A stretch of DNA of 64,000 nucleotides, taken from NCBI RefSeq assembly GCF_033115175.1, contig NC_084850.1, positions 21,111,218 to 21,175,217 on the forward strand. The letters are read 5' to 3'. Within the stretch, counting starts at the first letter, position 1; each line of letters opens with the position of its first letter. Origin of the DNA: Lepus europaeus (Eukaryota; Chordata; Mammalia; Lagomorpha; Leporidae). Made by a program: the position numbers and the translations under genes. Below, in pieces: positions 1 to 14,125 of the stretch. The notes under the pieces were generated by a model. That model saw nothing but the letters and a program-made list of their open reading frames with translations, was not told the DNA's origin and made no database searches.

Positions 1-1454
1 CAATCAGTTTTCATTACACTTGAAGAAGCAAGCATGGCATTGGTAGTGTGTGGTTCAGCCATCTATTCACATAAAAGCATGATAGTAAAATATGTCTTGA
101 CTCCTGTGTTTCTTTTAAAAGTGAATTTTATTTTTTAAAACTATTTTTAAACGCTTAAACATTTTTCTTTATCTTAAGAATCATGTAGATCGGGGTTGTG
201 GAGGGATAAGGGCAATTGACTGTAAAGATAATGAAATAATCAATGATTGAAAGCATTTTCCCATAATCTTTTGTTCTGAGCATTCTCTGTACCCATTAAA
301 ACAGCCATCTTTTTCTTTGTAAACCCTGGTTTTTCACTTGAAAGATTTTATAGTATAGAAAGTTTATAGTATAGAAAGTCAGTAACTTTAGAGGAAAATG
401 AATATTTGGCTCCCAAAAAGGGGAAATAATCAAGATTTTAGGACTTTTTCTCCCTTTGTAATTGTGTAAAAGATAGGAAAACATAAAAAGCAGAATTTTA
501 ATTTGAAGACTTTTTTGCTATACTCATTAATTTTAATTTAGCATGTGTGCAGAGTCCCTTTCCCATATCTTTCCTCAAGTATGTTCTATTTTTATCATGA
601 ATTCCTTTTTAATTCATTGTAGGTTATTTAAAATAAATTCCTATAACTTAACAGAAAAAAGGAGTCTGGATTACAAAATAGGAGAGAAGCTGGCTGTATC
701 TCAATATGGTACTCTATAAACCTGAAGATCTATGGGATACCCATTAAAGGACTACTAAAATAGACCTGATGCCTCAAGAATTGCTAAATAAGATGATCAG
801 ATTTAGTGATTATGAATTAACCTCAAAAAAGCTATAGAAAGACAATGAGGAAACAGAATATTCCAGTTAAAAAGCTAGATTGAGTCTGGTCCTTGCCAGC
901 TGCAAAGCTGGTCCAGTTGCCTAAATCTTGGATTCATTTTAGATCCTTACTCATCCCCAGCCTCCTCTTTACAACAACTCACCAACTTCTAAAGAATCTA
1001 CATGTCACGTTTATCTTCCCACTTTCTTTGTTGTTCAGCCCCCAGTAACTAGCACCTGCAGAAAAATTTCATTACTGAACTTAACCAAAATTCCATCTTC
1101 CCTATAATCTGCTTTTAATTTCAGGCCTGTGTGAACATTAAAACACAAATTAGATCAACAAAGTCCCCCTATTCAGTATCTTTCCATTGCTGCAGAGTGA
1201 ATATAGTTGATACTTGCTTTAGCATGGCATACATAACCTTTCATGATACAGCCTTTTATGGGTACCTGTAACCTTTCATGATATAGCCTTTTACATGTCT
1301 TGCTCCTGACTTCTATAAGCTAAGCAGACTCTCATTCTTCAGAACCCTAGGTAGAGGTGGCTTCTCAGATGGAAGTAAATCACAACTCATTTGCTATTTC
1401 CTCTATTGAGATAATATTTGCCTCATGAAACTCATATTTAAATGTTCTTTCTCA
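1..1454. other. AT-rich sequence, no gene seen
   Basis: Short frames only. Apart from the 35-bp duplication at 1233 I recognise no repeat family, splice-bounded exon or RNA gene. Confidence 0.6.
1233..1296. repeat. Imperfect 35-bp tandem duplication
   Basis: TAACCTTTCATGATACAGCC at 1233 and TAACCTTTCATGATATAGCC at 1268, followed in each case by TTTTA. Confidence 0.85.
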
Positions 1455-1795
1455 GGGCTGGCATTGTGGTGTAGCAAGTAAAAGTGCCGCTTGAGACACC
1501 AGCATCCCACATGGGCCCTGGTTCAGGTTCCAGCTGCTCCACTTCTGAGCCAGTTCCCTGCTAATGTTCCTGGGAAAGAAGCAGAAGATGGCCCAAATAC
1601 CTGTGCCCTTGCCTCTAATGTAAGAGACCTGGATGAAGTTCCTGGGTCCTGGCCTTGGCCTGGCTTAACCCAGGTATATGCAGCCATTTAGGAAATGAGC
1701 CAGAGGATGGAAGATCTCTCACTCTCTTTTCTGTCCTTTCTGTAAGTCTGCCTTTCAAAAAATAAATGTTTAGGAATAAAAATTAAAATAAATAA
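1455..1795 (+). repeat. CSINE (old)
   Basis: tRNA-derived lagomorph C repeat: head GGGCTGGCATTGTGGTGTAG, body with CTCCACTTCTGAGCCAG, tail CTGCCTTTCAAAAAATAAAT. Confidence 0.9.
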
Positions 1796-1799
1796 AATT

Positions 1800-2509
1800 A
1801 ACTTCACTAAGGTAAGATTTACATTCCATTAAAACAAGAGAATTTCTTTCAAGCCAAACAGTGAACATGCTTAACACAATTGTCCAGGAAGAAAATTGCC
1901 AGCACCTTCAAATGGCTTTAATAATTATCTTCGCTTCATTTGTTTTAAGAGCCTTATAAATTATAAAAACTTTATTTTATATTTCAAGAAGTATTTGACC
2001 TATTAAAAGTCAAATTACAAGTTAAGGATGTTTTTGTTATTTGGGAGAACAAAAGCATAATCAGATACATAATGCAGAGAATGTTTATCTAGGTTTATGT
2101 GCAATGTTGCAAACCACAGAACATAAATGACAAACACTCATCTCATGAAAAGGGACACATACCCACAGACACATACACAGCGGGAAAGAAAACGGGAGAA
2201 AGGAGCGAGAATAGTTGTGATCCTTTTCTCTATCTTATGGCCCAGAAAAATTACAAAAACAGAAATGATAAAATGATGCAAATATTAGATTCTACAAGAA
2301 TGGTTAATTTTATACATTCGTTTGACTGGACATTGAGATCATGAAACATTTCATCAAACATTATGGTTCACCACAGGACTTGATCATTGTTTCATAAGGA
2401 AAAGACTATATGAGTCCCTAAATGACAGACAGGTCATGTGGTTTCTGAACAAGATACAGACCCGCTTTATGGGACCACGGAGGGAAAGGTGGCACACTCA
2501 GGGAACGCA
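1800..2509. other. AT-rich flank downstream of RTL8, nothing recognised
   Basis: The single open frame at 2099-2344 (plus) is short and of low complexity. It has no similarity I can name. Confidence 0.6.
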
Positions 2510-2699
2510 GTTTCTTATTGGACAGGGTCTGACATTTATTGAAAGAATGGAAAGACTTCTGTACAGGTAGTGTAAAAGAGCCGCGAAGACCGCAGGGTCA
2601 TAGTGTGGGACACAAGGCACACATCAGAGAGACAGCTGCACGTTCGGAAGAAACGGGGTTGGGGGGGGGGGGGACTAACTGGTCCACGGGAGGACGTGA

Positions 2700-4170
<1,471 letters not shown>

Positions 4171-4385
4171 GACCTGGGCTCTGGCTGCCTTTTGGGGGGG
4201 GGGGGTCTCTGAACACATTGCGCAACTCGGTCGTGTGTGTCAGCCAGAGAGGTGTTGACTCTGCAACATTACAGGTCAACCCCAAGTACTAGCGCAAAGT
4301 AATTACACCCTGAGCAGCTACTGTAGGGATGGCTGAATGCAAATAAATATGTTTATTTGATTCATTGAGATATAAATGGGGGATA

Positions 4386-4698
4386 GGGGCTGGTGCAGTG
4401 ATGCAGCAGGTTAAGCCACATACCATATGGGGGCTGGTTCTTGTCCCAGCTGCTCCAATTCTGATTCAACTCCCTTTAATGTGCCTGGCAAAGCAGTGGA
4501 GAATGGTCGGGGTCCCTTGACACCTGTCACTCATGTGGGAGACCCACTAGGAGCTCCTGGCTCCTGCCTTCAGCCTTTCCCTGCCCTGGTCCTTGGGACC
4601 ATCTGATGAGTGAACCAACAACCAACGGATGGAAGATTTCTCTCTCCCTCTTTTTCCCTGTAACTCTTTCAAATAAGTAATAAAGTATTTCTTTAAAG
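4386..4698 (+). repeat. CSINE (old)
   Basis: Head GGGGCTGGTGCAGTGATGCA and tail AACTCTTTCAAATAAGTAAT, with the usual GGAAGATTTCTCTCTC stretch before it. Confidence 0.9.
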
Positions 4699-4871
4699 TG
4701 GGGGTAATAATACAGAAATTGAAAGGCGAAAACAATAGTTTGGATTCCTTCACATCATGCCATTATGCATGTTAATATGTAAGAATAAAGGAAAGAAAAA
4801 CTTGTAAATTCAGAAATTAGGAAAATTTACCTTTAATATCTGATTTCAGTTATGTGACTGAACAAAATTAA

Positions 4872-5204
4872 TTTTTTTTGAGATTTATTTGTTCATTTGA
4901 AAGGCAGAGTTACAGAGAGGCAGAGGCAGAGAAAGAGAGACATCTTCCATCTGGTTCACTCCCCAAATGGCGGCAACGTCCAGAACTGTGCACATCCGGA
5001 GCCAGGAGCCAGGAGCCAGGAGCTTCCTCCGAGCATCCCATGCAGGTGCAGGGGCCCAAGGACGTGGCTCATCTTCTACTGCTTTCCCAGTCCATAGCAG
5101 AGAGCTGGATGGGAATTGGAGCAGCCAGGACTCTAACTGGTGCCCCTATGGGATGCCTGCATGACAGGTGGCTCCTTTACCTGCTATGCTACAGTGCCGG
5201 CCCC
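4872..5204 (-). repeat. CSINE (old)
   Basis: Antisense: T run and TTGAAAGGCAGAGTTACAGA at the left, ACAGTGCCGGCCCC at the right. It includes a small tandem GCCAGGA expansion near 5000-5020. Confidence 0.95.
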
Positions 5205-5596
5205 AAAATTAATTTGCTTATTGCCACTTTTATATGTATGGAAAATTACCTGTTGAAATGTGCAATTTGGTTAAGACGCAATTCAAAAAGCAATTTAAAA
5301 GAAATTGGCCAAGAGAGAAAAATTGTAACAACACAATAAGAACCTTAAAAAATACAAAGCGATACTCAAAGAAATGGAGAGACATTCTGAGATTTGTTAA
5401 CTTACCCTCATAAAGATACTAACTTTCCCTAACTAGATGGAGGAGTGGTGAGCTTAGATGCTGCACATTCTGTTCCAGGTAGCTGTTGTCCCATACCGAC
5501 AGGTGACTCAAATGTTGTGTCTCTACCTGTTTGAGTTATAAGGCTGACTGTGCCCCATATGACTTTCAGTGCAAAATATTTCTTGTGGGTCTGGCT

Positions 5597-5935
5597 AATG
5601 CAAAAGTGTCCCCCCCCAAAAAAATTGTGGAAAGTGTTGCTCCACTCAAACTCAGCTGACACAGTTCAAATACATCACAATTGTGGTGGTCATCCAATAC
5701 ACTACAGGATGGAATTTGTTTCCTTGTAAGAGACGCTATGCAGCTTTCATCTCTGTCCATCATGTGAGGACACTGCAAGAATGTTAGTGTCTGTAAGCCA
5801 GTTCTCACCAAAACCTGGACATGCTAGCATCCTGATCTTAGATTTCCAGCCTTCAAAACTGTGAAAAAGTATATTTCTGTCATTTAAGCCACCCACTCTT
5901 TGACATTTTATCATGGCAGCTCAAGCTAAAACACT
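5597..5935 (+). mobile_element. MLT1-type LTR (ERVL-MaLR)
   Basis: Landmarks in order: AAGTGTCCCCCCCCAAAA, CATGTGAGGACACTGCAAGA, TGATCTTAGATTTCCAGCC, TTCAAAACTGTGAAAAAGTA and TTAAGCCACCCACTCTTTGA. A solo LTR with no internal region. Confidence 0.8.
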
Positions 5936-6199
5936 CAGTTATTCATTTCTTGAGAAATTCTTTAAAAAATAATTTATCAGGAGAAAATAATTTTCAGGCA
6001 TAAATATATTCAAAGCAAGAAAATCCATAATCTCCAAACAAAACAAAGTACCTAAATATTCAGTGAGGTAATAGCCTACATATTATTTCATTCATATTCA
6101 TTAATATAATAGAATTATATGCGGCCATTAAAATAATTATAGAAACTAAACAGAGTCCAAAATGCTTTAAGAAAATATTAAGTCAAAAAATACAGTGAA

Positions 6200-6546
6200 G
6201 GGGCCAGCGCTGTGGTGTAGCGGGTAAAGCCACCGCCTGCAGTGCCTGCATCCCATATGGGCGCCGGTTCGAGTCCTGGCTGCTACACTTCTGATCCAGC
6301 TCTCTGCTATGGCCTGGGAAAGCAGTGGAAGATGGCCCAAATCCTTGGTTCTCTGCACCTGCGTGGGAGACCTGGAAGAAGCTCCTGGCTCCTGGCTTCG
6401 GATCAGCTCAGCTCTGGCTGTTGCTGCCATCTGGGGAGTGAACCAGCAGATGGATGACCTCTCTCTCTCTCTTTCTCTCTGCTTCTCCTTCTCTCTGTGT
6501 GTAACTCTGACTTTCAAGTAAATAAATAAATCTTTTTTAAAAAAGA
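6200..6546 (+). repeat. CSINE (old, well preserved)
   Basis: Head GGGGCCAGCGCTGTGGTGTA with the RNA polymerase III-type boxes GTAGCGGGTAAAGC and GGTTCGAGTCC. The tail is (AAAT)n. A short flanking duplication AAAATACAGT is present on both sides. Confidence 0.95.
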
Positions 6547-6734
6547 AAATACAGTCAAATTATGTATGGTTCTTAAAGCTATGCCAACCCTGAAATAACT
6601 GTGTAGCAGCACCAAATGTCTGAAGCTATGAAGTGGCTGCCAAGTGCTATAGAACATTTCCAGTCCCTTTTACATCTCCCTGAGTCAATGCAGTTATGTT
6701 CTGATAAAAGGAATGAGTGCTTGATATCACCATT

Positions 6735-8520
6735 TTGTGGAAAAGTTATCCAAGAAGTTCAAGCCAATACAATAAACAAAGAAAATGAAATATACAAGGA
6801 TTGGAAGGGAAGAAAATACGATTGCATACAGACTACAAAATGCTGTACATATAAAAACCATAACAAGGTACAACTGTATTTTTAGAATATATTAATAAGT
6901 TTAGGTAGTGTGTTAGATTGCAAAGTCAAAGTACAAAAATCAGTTGTATTGCCATATACCTTCAAGAAATATTTTTTATAATAGTATCAAAGCATCAGAA
7001 GTGCAGAAACATTTTTGAAATAGTGAGAAAAACCAAAGAAGCAGATTATTCATGGATTGAAATCTCAATATAACACAGATGTCAATTTTCCTTTAGCATT
7101 TAAATAGTATGTTACTGATACAAGGATAATCAAGAAGATGGAGTTAGAATAAAAATCTCTAGAGCAACCTGTGCATATATGGATATTTGATTTTCAAAGT
7201 TGGCATTTGTTGTACAGCAATAAATGATAATAGGGAAATAGAATATTCACAAGAAGGAAAATAAATGACCTTTTTTCACACTGTACACAAAAATGAATTC
7301 CAAGTAGTTTAGAGAGCTTGATGTAAATGACAAAAAATAACAAAATTTCTATAAGATGACATTGGACTACTTTCATGATCTCAGAATAGGAAAAACTTTT
7401 TTTTTGACAGGCAGAGTGGACAGTGAGAGAGAGAGACAGAGAGAAAGGTCTTCCTTTTGCCATTGGTTCACCCTCCAATGACCACCGCGGCCAGCACGCT
7501 GCGGCCGGCGCAGCGCGCTGATCTGAAGCCAGGAGCCAGGTATTTCTTCTGGTCTCCCATGGGGTGCAGGACCCAAGCACTTGGGCCATCCTCCACTGCA
7601 CTCCCTGGCCACAGCAGAGAGCTGGCCTGGAAGAGGGGCAACCGGGACAGAATCTGGTGCCCCAACCGGGACTATAACCTGGTGTGCCAGCGCCGCAGGC
7701 GGAGGATTAGCCTATTGAGCTGCAGCGCCAGCCGGAAAAACTTTTTTAAAGATACAGAAGTACTAACTATAAAAGAGATATAAATTTAACTACTTTTAAA
7801 ATAAATACATCTCTTTATCAAATTAATATGAGTGAATATTCATCAATACACCATGAATGAATTAAAACACAAAGAGAAAGATATGATATTCACATATAAC
7901 CAATGGAAGTTCCATATATACAATAAATTCATTTAAAAACCACATTCACACTATAAGTAAAAGATAAACAAAAGAAGAAACATGCACAAAATATTTGAAG
8001 AGGCATGTTAAAATCCAAATAGCTGATAAAATTATATAAATATGTTTTAGCATGATTGTTATTGATTCAGGAAATGCTGGTTAAAAGCACAAGGAGACAT
8101 TATTAATTTTAATTATCAGAATGGTGAAAAATTTTTAAATTGACAACACCAAGTGTGAGCAAGGATATGAGGCAACTGAAGTTTTTACACACTGCTGATG
8201 GAAATATAAAAGGGTATAACCATTTTAGAAATATATGTCAATGTCTTGTAAAGTTAATTATATAGTCCAATAACTCTACTCCTAGATATTTAAGAGAAGT
8301 GAAAACCTACAGCCATACACAAGTTTTTACATAAATGTTGATAGCAGCTTTGTCTACAATAGTTCTAAATTAGAAATAACCAAAATGTCTATTAACATAT
8401 GATTGGTTAAACAAAACCTAGTTTATCCATATAATAATATGTTAATCACTAAAACAGTGAAAAAACTCCTAAGGAAGGCAGGACAGATGAATTTCAAAAT
8501 GATTACAATGAGCAAAGTTG
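6735..8520 (+). mobile_element. Old L1 ORF2/3' fragment
   Basis: A degenerate L1 ORF2 C-terminal and 3' region, recognisable by CACACTGCTGATGGAAATAT, GTCCAATAACTCTACTCCTA and AACCAAAATGTCTATTAACA. It carries many stops and is interrupted by a young CSINE at 7401-7734. Confidence 0.75.
7401..7734 (-). repeat. CSINE (young form)
   Basis: Antisense GACAGGCAGAGTGGACAGTG to CAGCGCCAGCC. It is flanked by AAAAACTTTTT on both sides and inserted in an old L1. Confidence 0.95.
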
Positions 8521-9260
8521 TGTATTTGTCAGCTCTACATTACGGTAACTAATATACCTGAGAGGAGACTCAAGAAGGGAGATGGTTTATTTTGGCTCAT
8601 GGTTTTGGAAATTCAATCCAAGATTAGGCAGCTCCATTTGTCTGGCATCTGATATGGGTAGAACAAGTACAGAGAGATCACATGGTGATACAGGAAGCAG
8701 AGAGGGAAGCTAGCCTGAACTTTGTTTATATGACAAACTCTCTCAAGAGAACTCAATTACCTAAAAACCTCTCACTATGGCCGGCGCCATGGCTCACTAG
8801 GCTAATCCTCCGCCTGCGGCGCAGGCACCCCAGGTCCTAGTCCGGGTCGGGGTGCCTGATTCTGTCCTGGTTGCTCCTCTTCCAGGCCAGCTCTCTGCTG
8901 TGGCCCGGGAAGGCAGTGGAGGATGGCCCAAGTGCTTGGGCCCTGCACCCCGTGGAAGACCAGGAGGGGGCACCTGGCTCCTGGCTTTGGATCAGCACAG
9001 CACACTGGCCAGCAGCACGCGGGCCGTAGCGGCCATCTGGGGGGGTGAACCAACGGAAGGAAGACCTTTCTCTCTCTCTCACTGTCTAACTCTGCCTGTC
9101 AAAAATGAAAAAAAAAAAAAAACAAAAAACCTCTCCCTAAGCCCACCTCCCAGAAGTCACAATTATATCAAGTATTCACCATTAATCCATTAGCTTCAGG
9201 GGTTAAGCCCCAAATACATGGCTCTTTGGGGACATCCAAACAATTATCCAAATCATACCA
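8521..9260 (-). mobile_element. MaLR (ERVL-MaLR, MST/MLT-like) solo LTR
   Basis: Read on the minus strand, the LTR starts TGGTATGATTTGGATAATTG at 9260, close to the family start TGATATGGTTTGG. On the plus strand, TTTATTTTGGCTCATGGTTT and CATGGTGATACAGGAAGCAG match the antisense pattern. It is split by a young CSINE at 8779-9124. No internal proviral genes are present. Confidence 0.75.
8779..9124 (+). repeat. CSINE (young form) inside the MaLR LTR
   Basis: Head GGCCGGCGCCATGGCTCACT, tail CTGCCTGTC plus an A run. Target-site duplication AAAAACCTCTC on both sides (8763 and about 9125). Confidence 0.95.
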
Positions 9261-9269
9261 AGAAGCCCA

Positions 9270-10300
9270 ACACAGAGGAATAGATATCACCTGACCAAAT
9301 TTACATACAACTATAGTGACAAAGACAGATTGGCTATGCCAACATCATTGATCATTATGGAAATGCAAATTAAATCATGATGTGGTACCATTACATATGC
9401 ACCAAACTGACTAAACTTAATGAGTAACTCTGATAGCCACAGGAGTTAGTGAGGATGAGGATAAGTAATTTCATATACTTCATAAACTGCTGTTCAGAGT
9501 ACAAATTAGTTTAACTGCTTTGAAGAAGAATTTGTTATGTGTATGAGATGCATACCTATTCCCTATGACCCAACCAACCTGTTTGCAAGTATTTACCCCA
9601 CAGGAATTATATGTGGATTCTTCAAAATTTAGTAGAAAATGCATATTATGAAAAAGAACTATACCCAGATTTTTAAAAATTACACCAAAATAAACTTATT
9701 TTTTAATTCAATTTTCCATGAACCTTTTGTTGTACCATAGTACACGTCTGCATCAGGACACAAGTAAAATAAGGCTCATATCAGAATTATTCCTAACAAC
9801 TTAAATTGGAAGCCATTCAAACTCACTGGATATAACTTGAAGAAAATAATTGTGACAGATTTGTACAAGGAAACACAATACAACAGCAAACATGAAAAAC
9901 TGAAATCACACATGCAAAACCTTGGGTGAATGTTGAAAATATGAAATTGAATGAAAGAAGCCAGACCAAAAAATGCCCACATAGTATGATTATGTTTGTG
10001 TAAATGTTAAAGCCATGACGAAACTATGCTGCTTAGAGATGCATATTTAAGAGATAAACCTTGTGCATAAAATCTTGAAAGTGTTATCATGAAAGACAAT
10101 ATTATCATTTCCTCTAGGAAGACGACTGGAGGTGTCAAAGAGAAGGGATTTTGAGTGCCACTGAAGAATGTGTATTTCTTGACCTGCATGGTGTAAACCA
10201 GACTGTTTGCTTGATAATAGTTTGATAAATCATAACAATATTATGTACTTTTCTATATATCTTTCATAATTAAAATGATTAAAATATATATTGCCTGAGG
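9270..10300 (+). mobile_element. Old L1 3' fragment
   Basis: Diverged L1 landmarks in order: ATCATTATGGAAATGCAAAT, CCTATTCCCTATGACCCAA, GAAAGAAGCCAGACCAAAAA. It is separated from the previous L1 piece by a MaLR LTR. Confidence 0.65.
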
Positions 10301-10688
10301 GTTTTAAAATGTTTTTGAGATTTAAACTAAGTAACATAATATAATAGTGACAACCTAATGCTGAAATGTTAAAGATTGGATACATTGTGTTATTACTAAA
10401 TTTTGTTTATGTTTGGTGTACAGTTAACATTTATTCCTAATCTGAATGTATTTCTTGTTTTCATTCTATAGTTTTGCCAGACACTTAAATATATCTAACA
10501 GATAGCAAAGCAAGAGTACATTTTGTCCATGGTGCCAAAGTTACACAAAATGTGTGTGTGTGTGGAAATGACATGAAAATTTAGAGTACTAAACTACACT
10601 ATGACAGCCTGAGTATAATCTTGAGATGACATAGTTGAAATTCACTCTTAGTGAAGAAAGAAAAGCCCTTTTTAAAAAGAAAAGAATG

Positions 10689-11030
10689 GGCCGGCGCCGC
10701 GGCTCAATAGGCTAATCCTCCACCTTGCAGCGCCGGCACACCGGGTTCTAGTCCCGGTCGGGGCACCGATCCTGTCCCGGTTGCCCCTCTTCCAGGCCAG
10801 CTCTCTGCTGTGGCCAGGGAGTGCAGTGGAGGATGGCCCAAGTCCTTGGGCCCTGCATCCCATGGGAGACCAGGAGAAGCACCTGGCTCCTGCCATAGGA
10901 ACAGCGCGGTGCGCCGGCTGCAGCGCGTCTACCATGGTGGCCATTGGAGGGTGAACCAGCGGCAAAAAGGAAGACCTTTCTCTGTCTCTCTCTACTGTCC
11001 ACTCTGCCTGTCAAAAAAAAAAAAGAAAGA
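10689..11030 (+). repeat. CSINE (young form)
   Basis: Head GGCCGGCGCCGCGGCTCAAT. Perfect 15-bp target-site duplication AAAAAGAAAAGAATG at 10674-10688 and 11031-11045. Confidence 0.97.
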
Positions 11031-11173
11031 AAAAAGAAAAGAATGCTTCCCAGTTATTGTGTAATTGTGCTTTAGAAAAATCTAAATAACAATTGCTGCT
11101 TATTGCCCTTGAATAACACCACATTCTCTTGTACTCTGTTAGGATGAGAAAGTTGTATAGATTACTTAAAAAT

Positions 11174-11225
11174 GAATTGAATTTAGTGGCAGGCATTTTG
11201 AATTGAATTTAGTGGCAGGCATTTT
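11174..11225. repeat. 26-bp perfect tandem duplication
   Basis: Two identical copies of a unit beginning GAATTGAATTTAGTGGCAGG (11174-11199 and 11200-11225), just at the head of a diverged CSINE. Confidence 0.95.
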
Positions 11226-11510
11226 GGCAGAGCAGGTTAAACCTCTGCTGCTTGGGATACCTGCATGCCAATCCAGCTTCTTACTAATGCACCTGGGAAG
11301 GCATCAAATTATGATTCAACTAGTTGTGTCCCTGACACCCATGCAGGTATTCTGGGCTCCTGTCTTGGCAATGCCCTACCTGTAACGGGCATTTGGGAAG
11401 TGAACCAGCAGATGGAAGGGGTGGGGGGGGTGTGCCTGTGTCTGTGTGTGTGTGTGTGTATGCACATGCCCATGCCACTCTGCCTTTTAAATAAGTAAAA
11501 TTTTATAAAA
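11210..11510 (+). repeat. CSINE (old, diverged) with TG microsatellite
   Basis: Weak head (GGCAGAGCAGGTTAAACCTC), clear tail region GGGAAGTGAACCAGCAGATG, then a (TG)n run at ~11435-11462 and ACTCTGCCTTTTAAATAAGT. Confidence 0.8.
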
Positions 11511-12444
11511 GAACCGAATGTAAAGGCTGGAGACCCAGGGTTGGCTTCCAATTTTACTGCTCAGTAGCTGTGAGCCTTAGGAATTAGGTTTTAGGACTCT
11601 AGGGTTTGATAAAGGTGAGGAAGTGGCTAGTTAAAGTAGGAAAGACTATTTTAGTGGGGACAGAATGGGAAGGGTAAAGAGAGTGGCGATTGAGCCTGCC
11701 CAGACAGAGGGCAGGGGCTTTGAGACCAGGCTTCATTCCATTTGAGCAACAGGTAGAGTCATTCCTAAGCAGCTGGTTAGGGGAGAGATGTAGAGTGCCA
11801 CATGGACTCTGATAGGGTGGGTGGGGGACTTGCAGAAAGTTTCCTTGGTGAAGTTTACAATGCATTGTGTTAATAGTTTGGAATGTTCTAGCTGGGGAGC
11901 TTTCCCAAGCAATAAACATTCCAGTTGCCTTTAGACTATCTGTGCCCAGTTTCATTGGGTTTAGATGCTTAGGCCTCAGTGGCCTAGCAGCTTCTAATAT
12001 CAGGGAGCATTTGTTATCCTCGCTGATCCTCACTGTCCAACTGCAAGGTAAGCATAATACTTCCTACTTCACCCCATGTTTGTGAAAGAAAGTATTTGCA
12101 AGAAAGGAGGAGCAGAAGGCAAAATATGCAAAGGAAATGATTTAAAAATGTCGGTGTCTGTGTGATAAAAGTAAGTCACAGAGAGACATACCTAGATCAG
12201 CCTGATGAATTATCCAATCTTCCAATAGTACTTTCTGAACAGCTTTAATGAGATCTTTTTTTTTCTGGCACCAGAGTTTAAGATTTGTAATGTGTCCCAA
12301 AGTCATGGCAGTAAAGCTCATAAAATTTTTCTACTTTTCTTTAGCCCCAGGTGCAAAATAAACTATCTATAAGGAAAACTGATTTTGTTCATGGGATTAA
12401 GCTTAAGAGAAAACCAAAATTTACATGTAATGATTTTTTATTGA
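11511..12444. other. Unassigned sequence, no gene seen
   Basis: The minus-strand open frame 12033-11599 (144 codons) has no recognisable domain. Its composition is ordinary and no splice context was identified. Confidence 0.5.
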
Positions 12445-12665
12445 TAAGATCATTTTTATTTTTTTTAACTTTATTTAGTAAATATAAATTTCCAAAGTAC
12501 AGTTTATGGATTACAATGGCTTCCCCCCCCCTTAACTTCCCTCCCACTCGCACCCCTCCCATCTCCCGCTCCCTCTCCCATTCCATTCACATCAAGATTC
12601 ATTTTCAATTATCTTTATATACAGAAGATCGATTTAGTATATATAAAGTAAAGATTTCATCAGTT
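12445..12665 (-). mobile_element. Rabbit L1 3' end fragment
   Basis: Reverse complement of the rabbit L1 tail: AACTTTATTTAGTAAATATA, CAATGGCTTCCCCCCCC, a C/T-rich stretch, then CATTTTCAATTATCTTTATA. It is 5'-truncated. Confidence 0.85.
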
Positions 12666-12884
12666 TGCCTTTTCCTTATATTTTCCTTGATTTTTATTCA
12701 TCTTCACAAGCTTCACCAATATGGCAGCTTCTGAGTGCAAGGTGTGTGGTGAGCAAGGCTCACAGAAAAACAGGGAAACCCAAGCAATGTTGAGGGTGAC
12801 TGGAGGTTACTGAAGAACCAGGAGACACATGCCTGGTTGCTAGTAACAGCTTGGAACTGAGGCAAAATAACAGAATTTTTAATA

Positions 12885-13080
12885 TTTTAAGATGTATTTA
12901 TTTATTTATTTAAAAGACAGAAGAGAGAGAATGAAAGTACATTCCTATCTGCTGGATCACTATTCCAATGCTTACAACAACTGAGACTGGGCCAGGCTGA
13001 AATCAGAGCCAAAAACTCAATCCAGATCTCCTACACGGGTGGCAGGAACCTGAGTTTATTGCCATAAATTGTGCTGTGGA
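12885..13080 (-). repeat. CSINE2-like (old)
   Basis: Antisense, with (ATTT)n tail at 12893-12912, GACTGGGCCAGGCTGAAATC, and TCCTACACGGGTGGCAGGAA. Older subfamily. Confidence 0.7.
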
Positions 13081-13130
13081 GTAATTTAAAAGGAATGATG
13101 GTTATCAAAATTCAACCTTTGTTTCTTTTT

Positions 13131-13446
13131 TAAAAGATTTATTTATTTGAAAGAGTTACACAGAGAGAAAAGGGGAGGCAGAGAGAGAGAGAGAGGTCTT
13201 CCATCTAATGGTTCACTCCCCAATTGGCCACAACAGCTGGAGCTGCACATATTCGAAGCCAGGAGTTTCTTCTGGATCTCCCATGCAAGTACAGGGGCCC
13301 GAGGACTTGAGCCATCTTCTACTGCTTTCCCAGGCCCTAGCAGAGAGCTAGATCAGGTGTGGAGCAGCTGGGACTCGAACCGGCACCCATATGGGATTCT
13401 GGCACTGCAGGGGTGGCTTCACCTTCTACGCCACAGCACTGGCCCC
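13131..13446 (-). repeat. CSINE (old)
   Basis: Antisense: AAAGATTTATTTATTTGAAA at the left, CCACAGCACTGGCCCC at the right. Confidence 0.95.
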
Positions 13447-13714
13447 AATATTTGTTTCTTTATACAGGTCACAGTAGAGGTCCCCCCAGTTCTTCATCAG
13501 TGCTCCTTGGTTAGGAGGGAAGCCCTAGCTGTGACCACAGAAATTATTTTGGATGTTGCCAAAAATTGCCAGAAACATGGGCAGAGATAACTTCTATGCC
13601 CCATCTATGTCTTACTGAATTAAAATATAGTTTTATAACCAGGAACAACCTAGGGAATCATTCCGGTTTAAACACTTCAGTTGAACTAAATCCATTAGAA
13701 AGTGTCCATCTTCT

Positions 13715-14035
13715 GGGTAGATGCTGTGGCTTAGTGGGCTAAGCCTCTGTCTGCAGTGCCAACACCCTTTATGGGTGGCAGTTTGCATCCCGGCTGCTCC
13801 TCTTCTGATACAACTCTCTGCTAGGACTTGAGAAAGCAGTGGAAAATGGCCCAAGTGCTTGGGCCCCTGTACCCCCGTGGGAGACCAGGAAGAAGCTCCT
13901 GGCTCCTGGCTGTTGCGGCCATTTAGAAAGTGAATAAGCAGATAGAAGACCTTTCTCATTGTCTCTCCCTCTCTCTCTGTAACTCTACCTCTCAAATAAA
14001 TAAATAAATAAATATAAATATTTAAAACGAGCACA
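13715..14035 (+). repeat. CSINE (old)
   Basis: Flanked by AAAGTGTCCATCTTCT (13699-13714) and AAAGTGTCCATCCTCT (14036-14051), a target-site duplication with one mismatch. The tail is (AAAT)n. Confidence 0.95.
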
Positions 14036-14059
14036 AAAGTGTCCATCCTCTAAAGAGCA

Positions 14060-14125
14060 GCAACAATACTTAACCTCTCTGTGCCTTGTTTTAATCATCT
14101 GAATGTGTGAAAACTCATACTCGCT
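14060..14125 (-). repeat. MIR fragment, tentative
   Basis: ACTTAACCTCTCTGTGCCTT and a following ATCATCTGAATG resemble the antisense MIR core. Confidence 0.5.

Noticed and set aside
5429-5811. Minus-strand frames in the MLT1 region
   Set aside because: They overlap LTR sequence and have no similarity to retroviral or host proteins that I can recognise.
6200-6300. tRNA-like A and B boxes in CSINE heads
   Set aside because: These belong to tRNA-derived SINEs. No cloverleaf or mature tRNA gene is present.
6242-6521. Short frames inside CSINE copies here and elsewhere (for example 8802-9193, 10672-11064, 57216-57612)
   Set aside because: All coincide with CSINE sequence and repeat the same peptide patterns; they are not genes.
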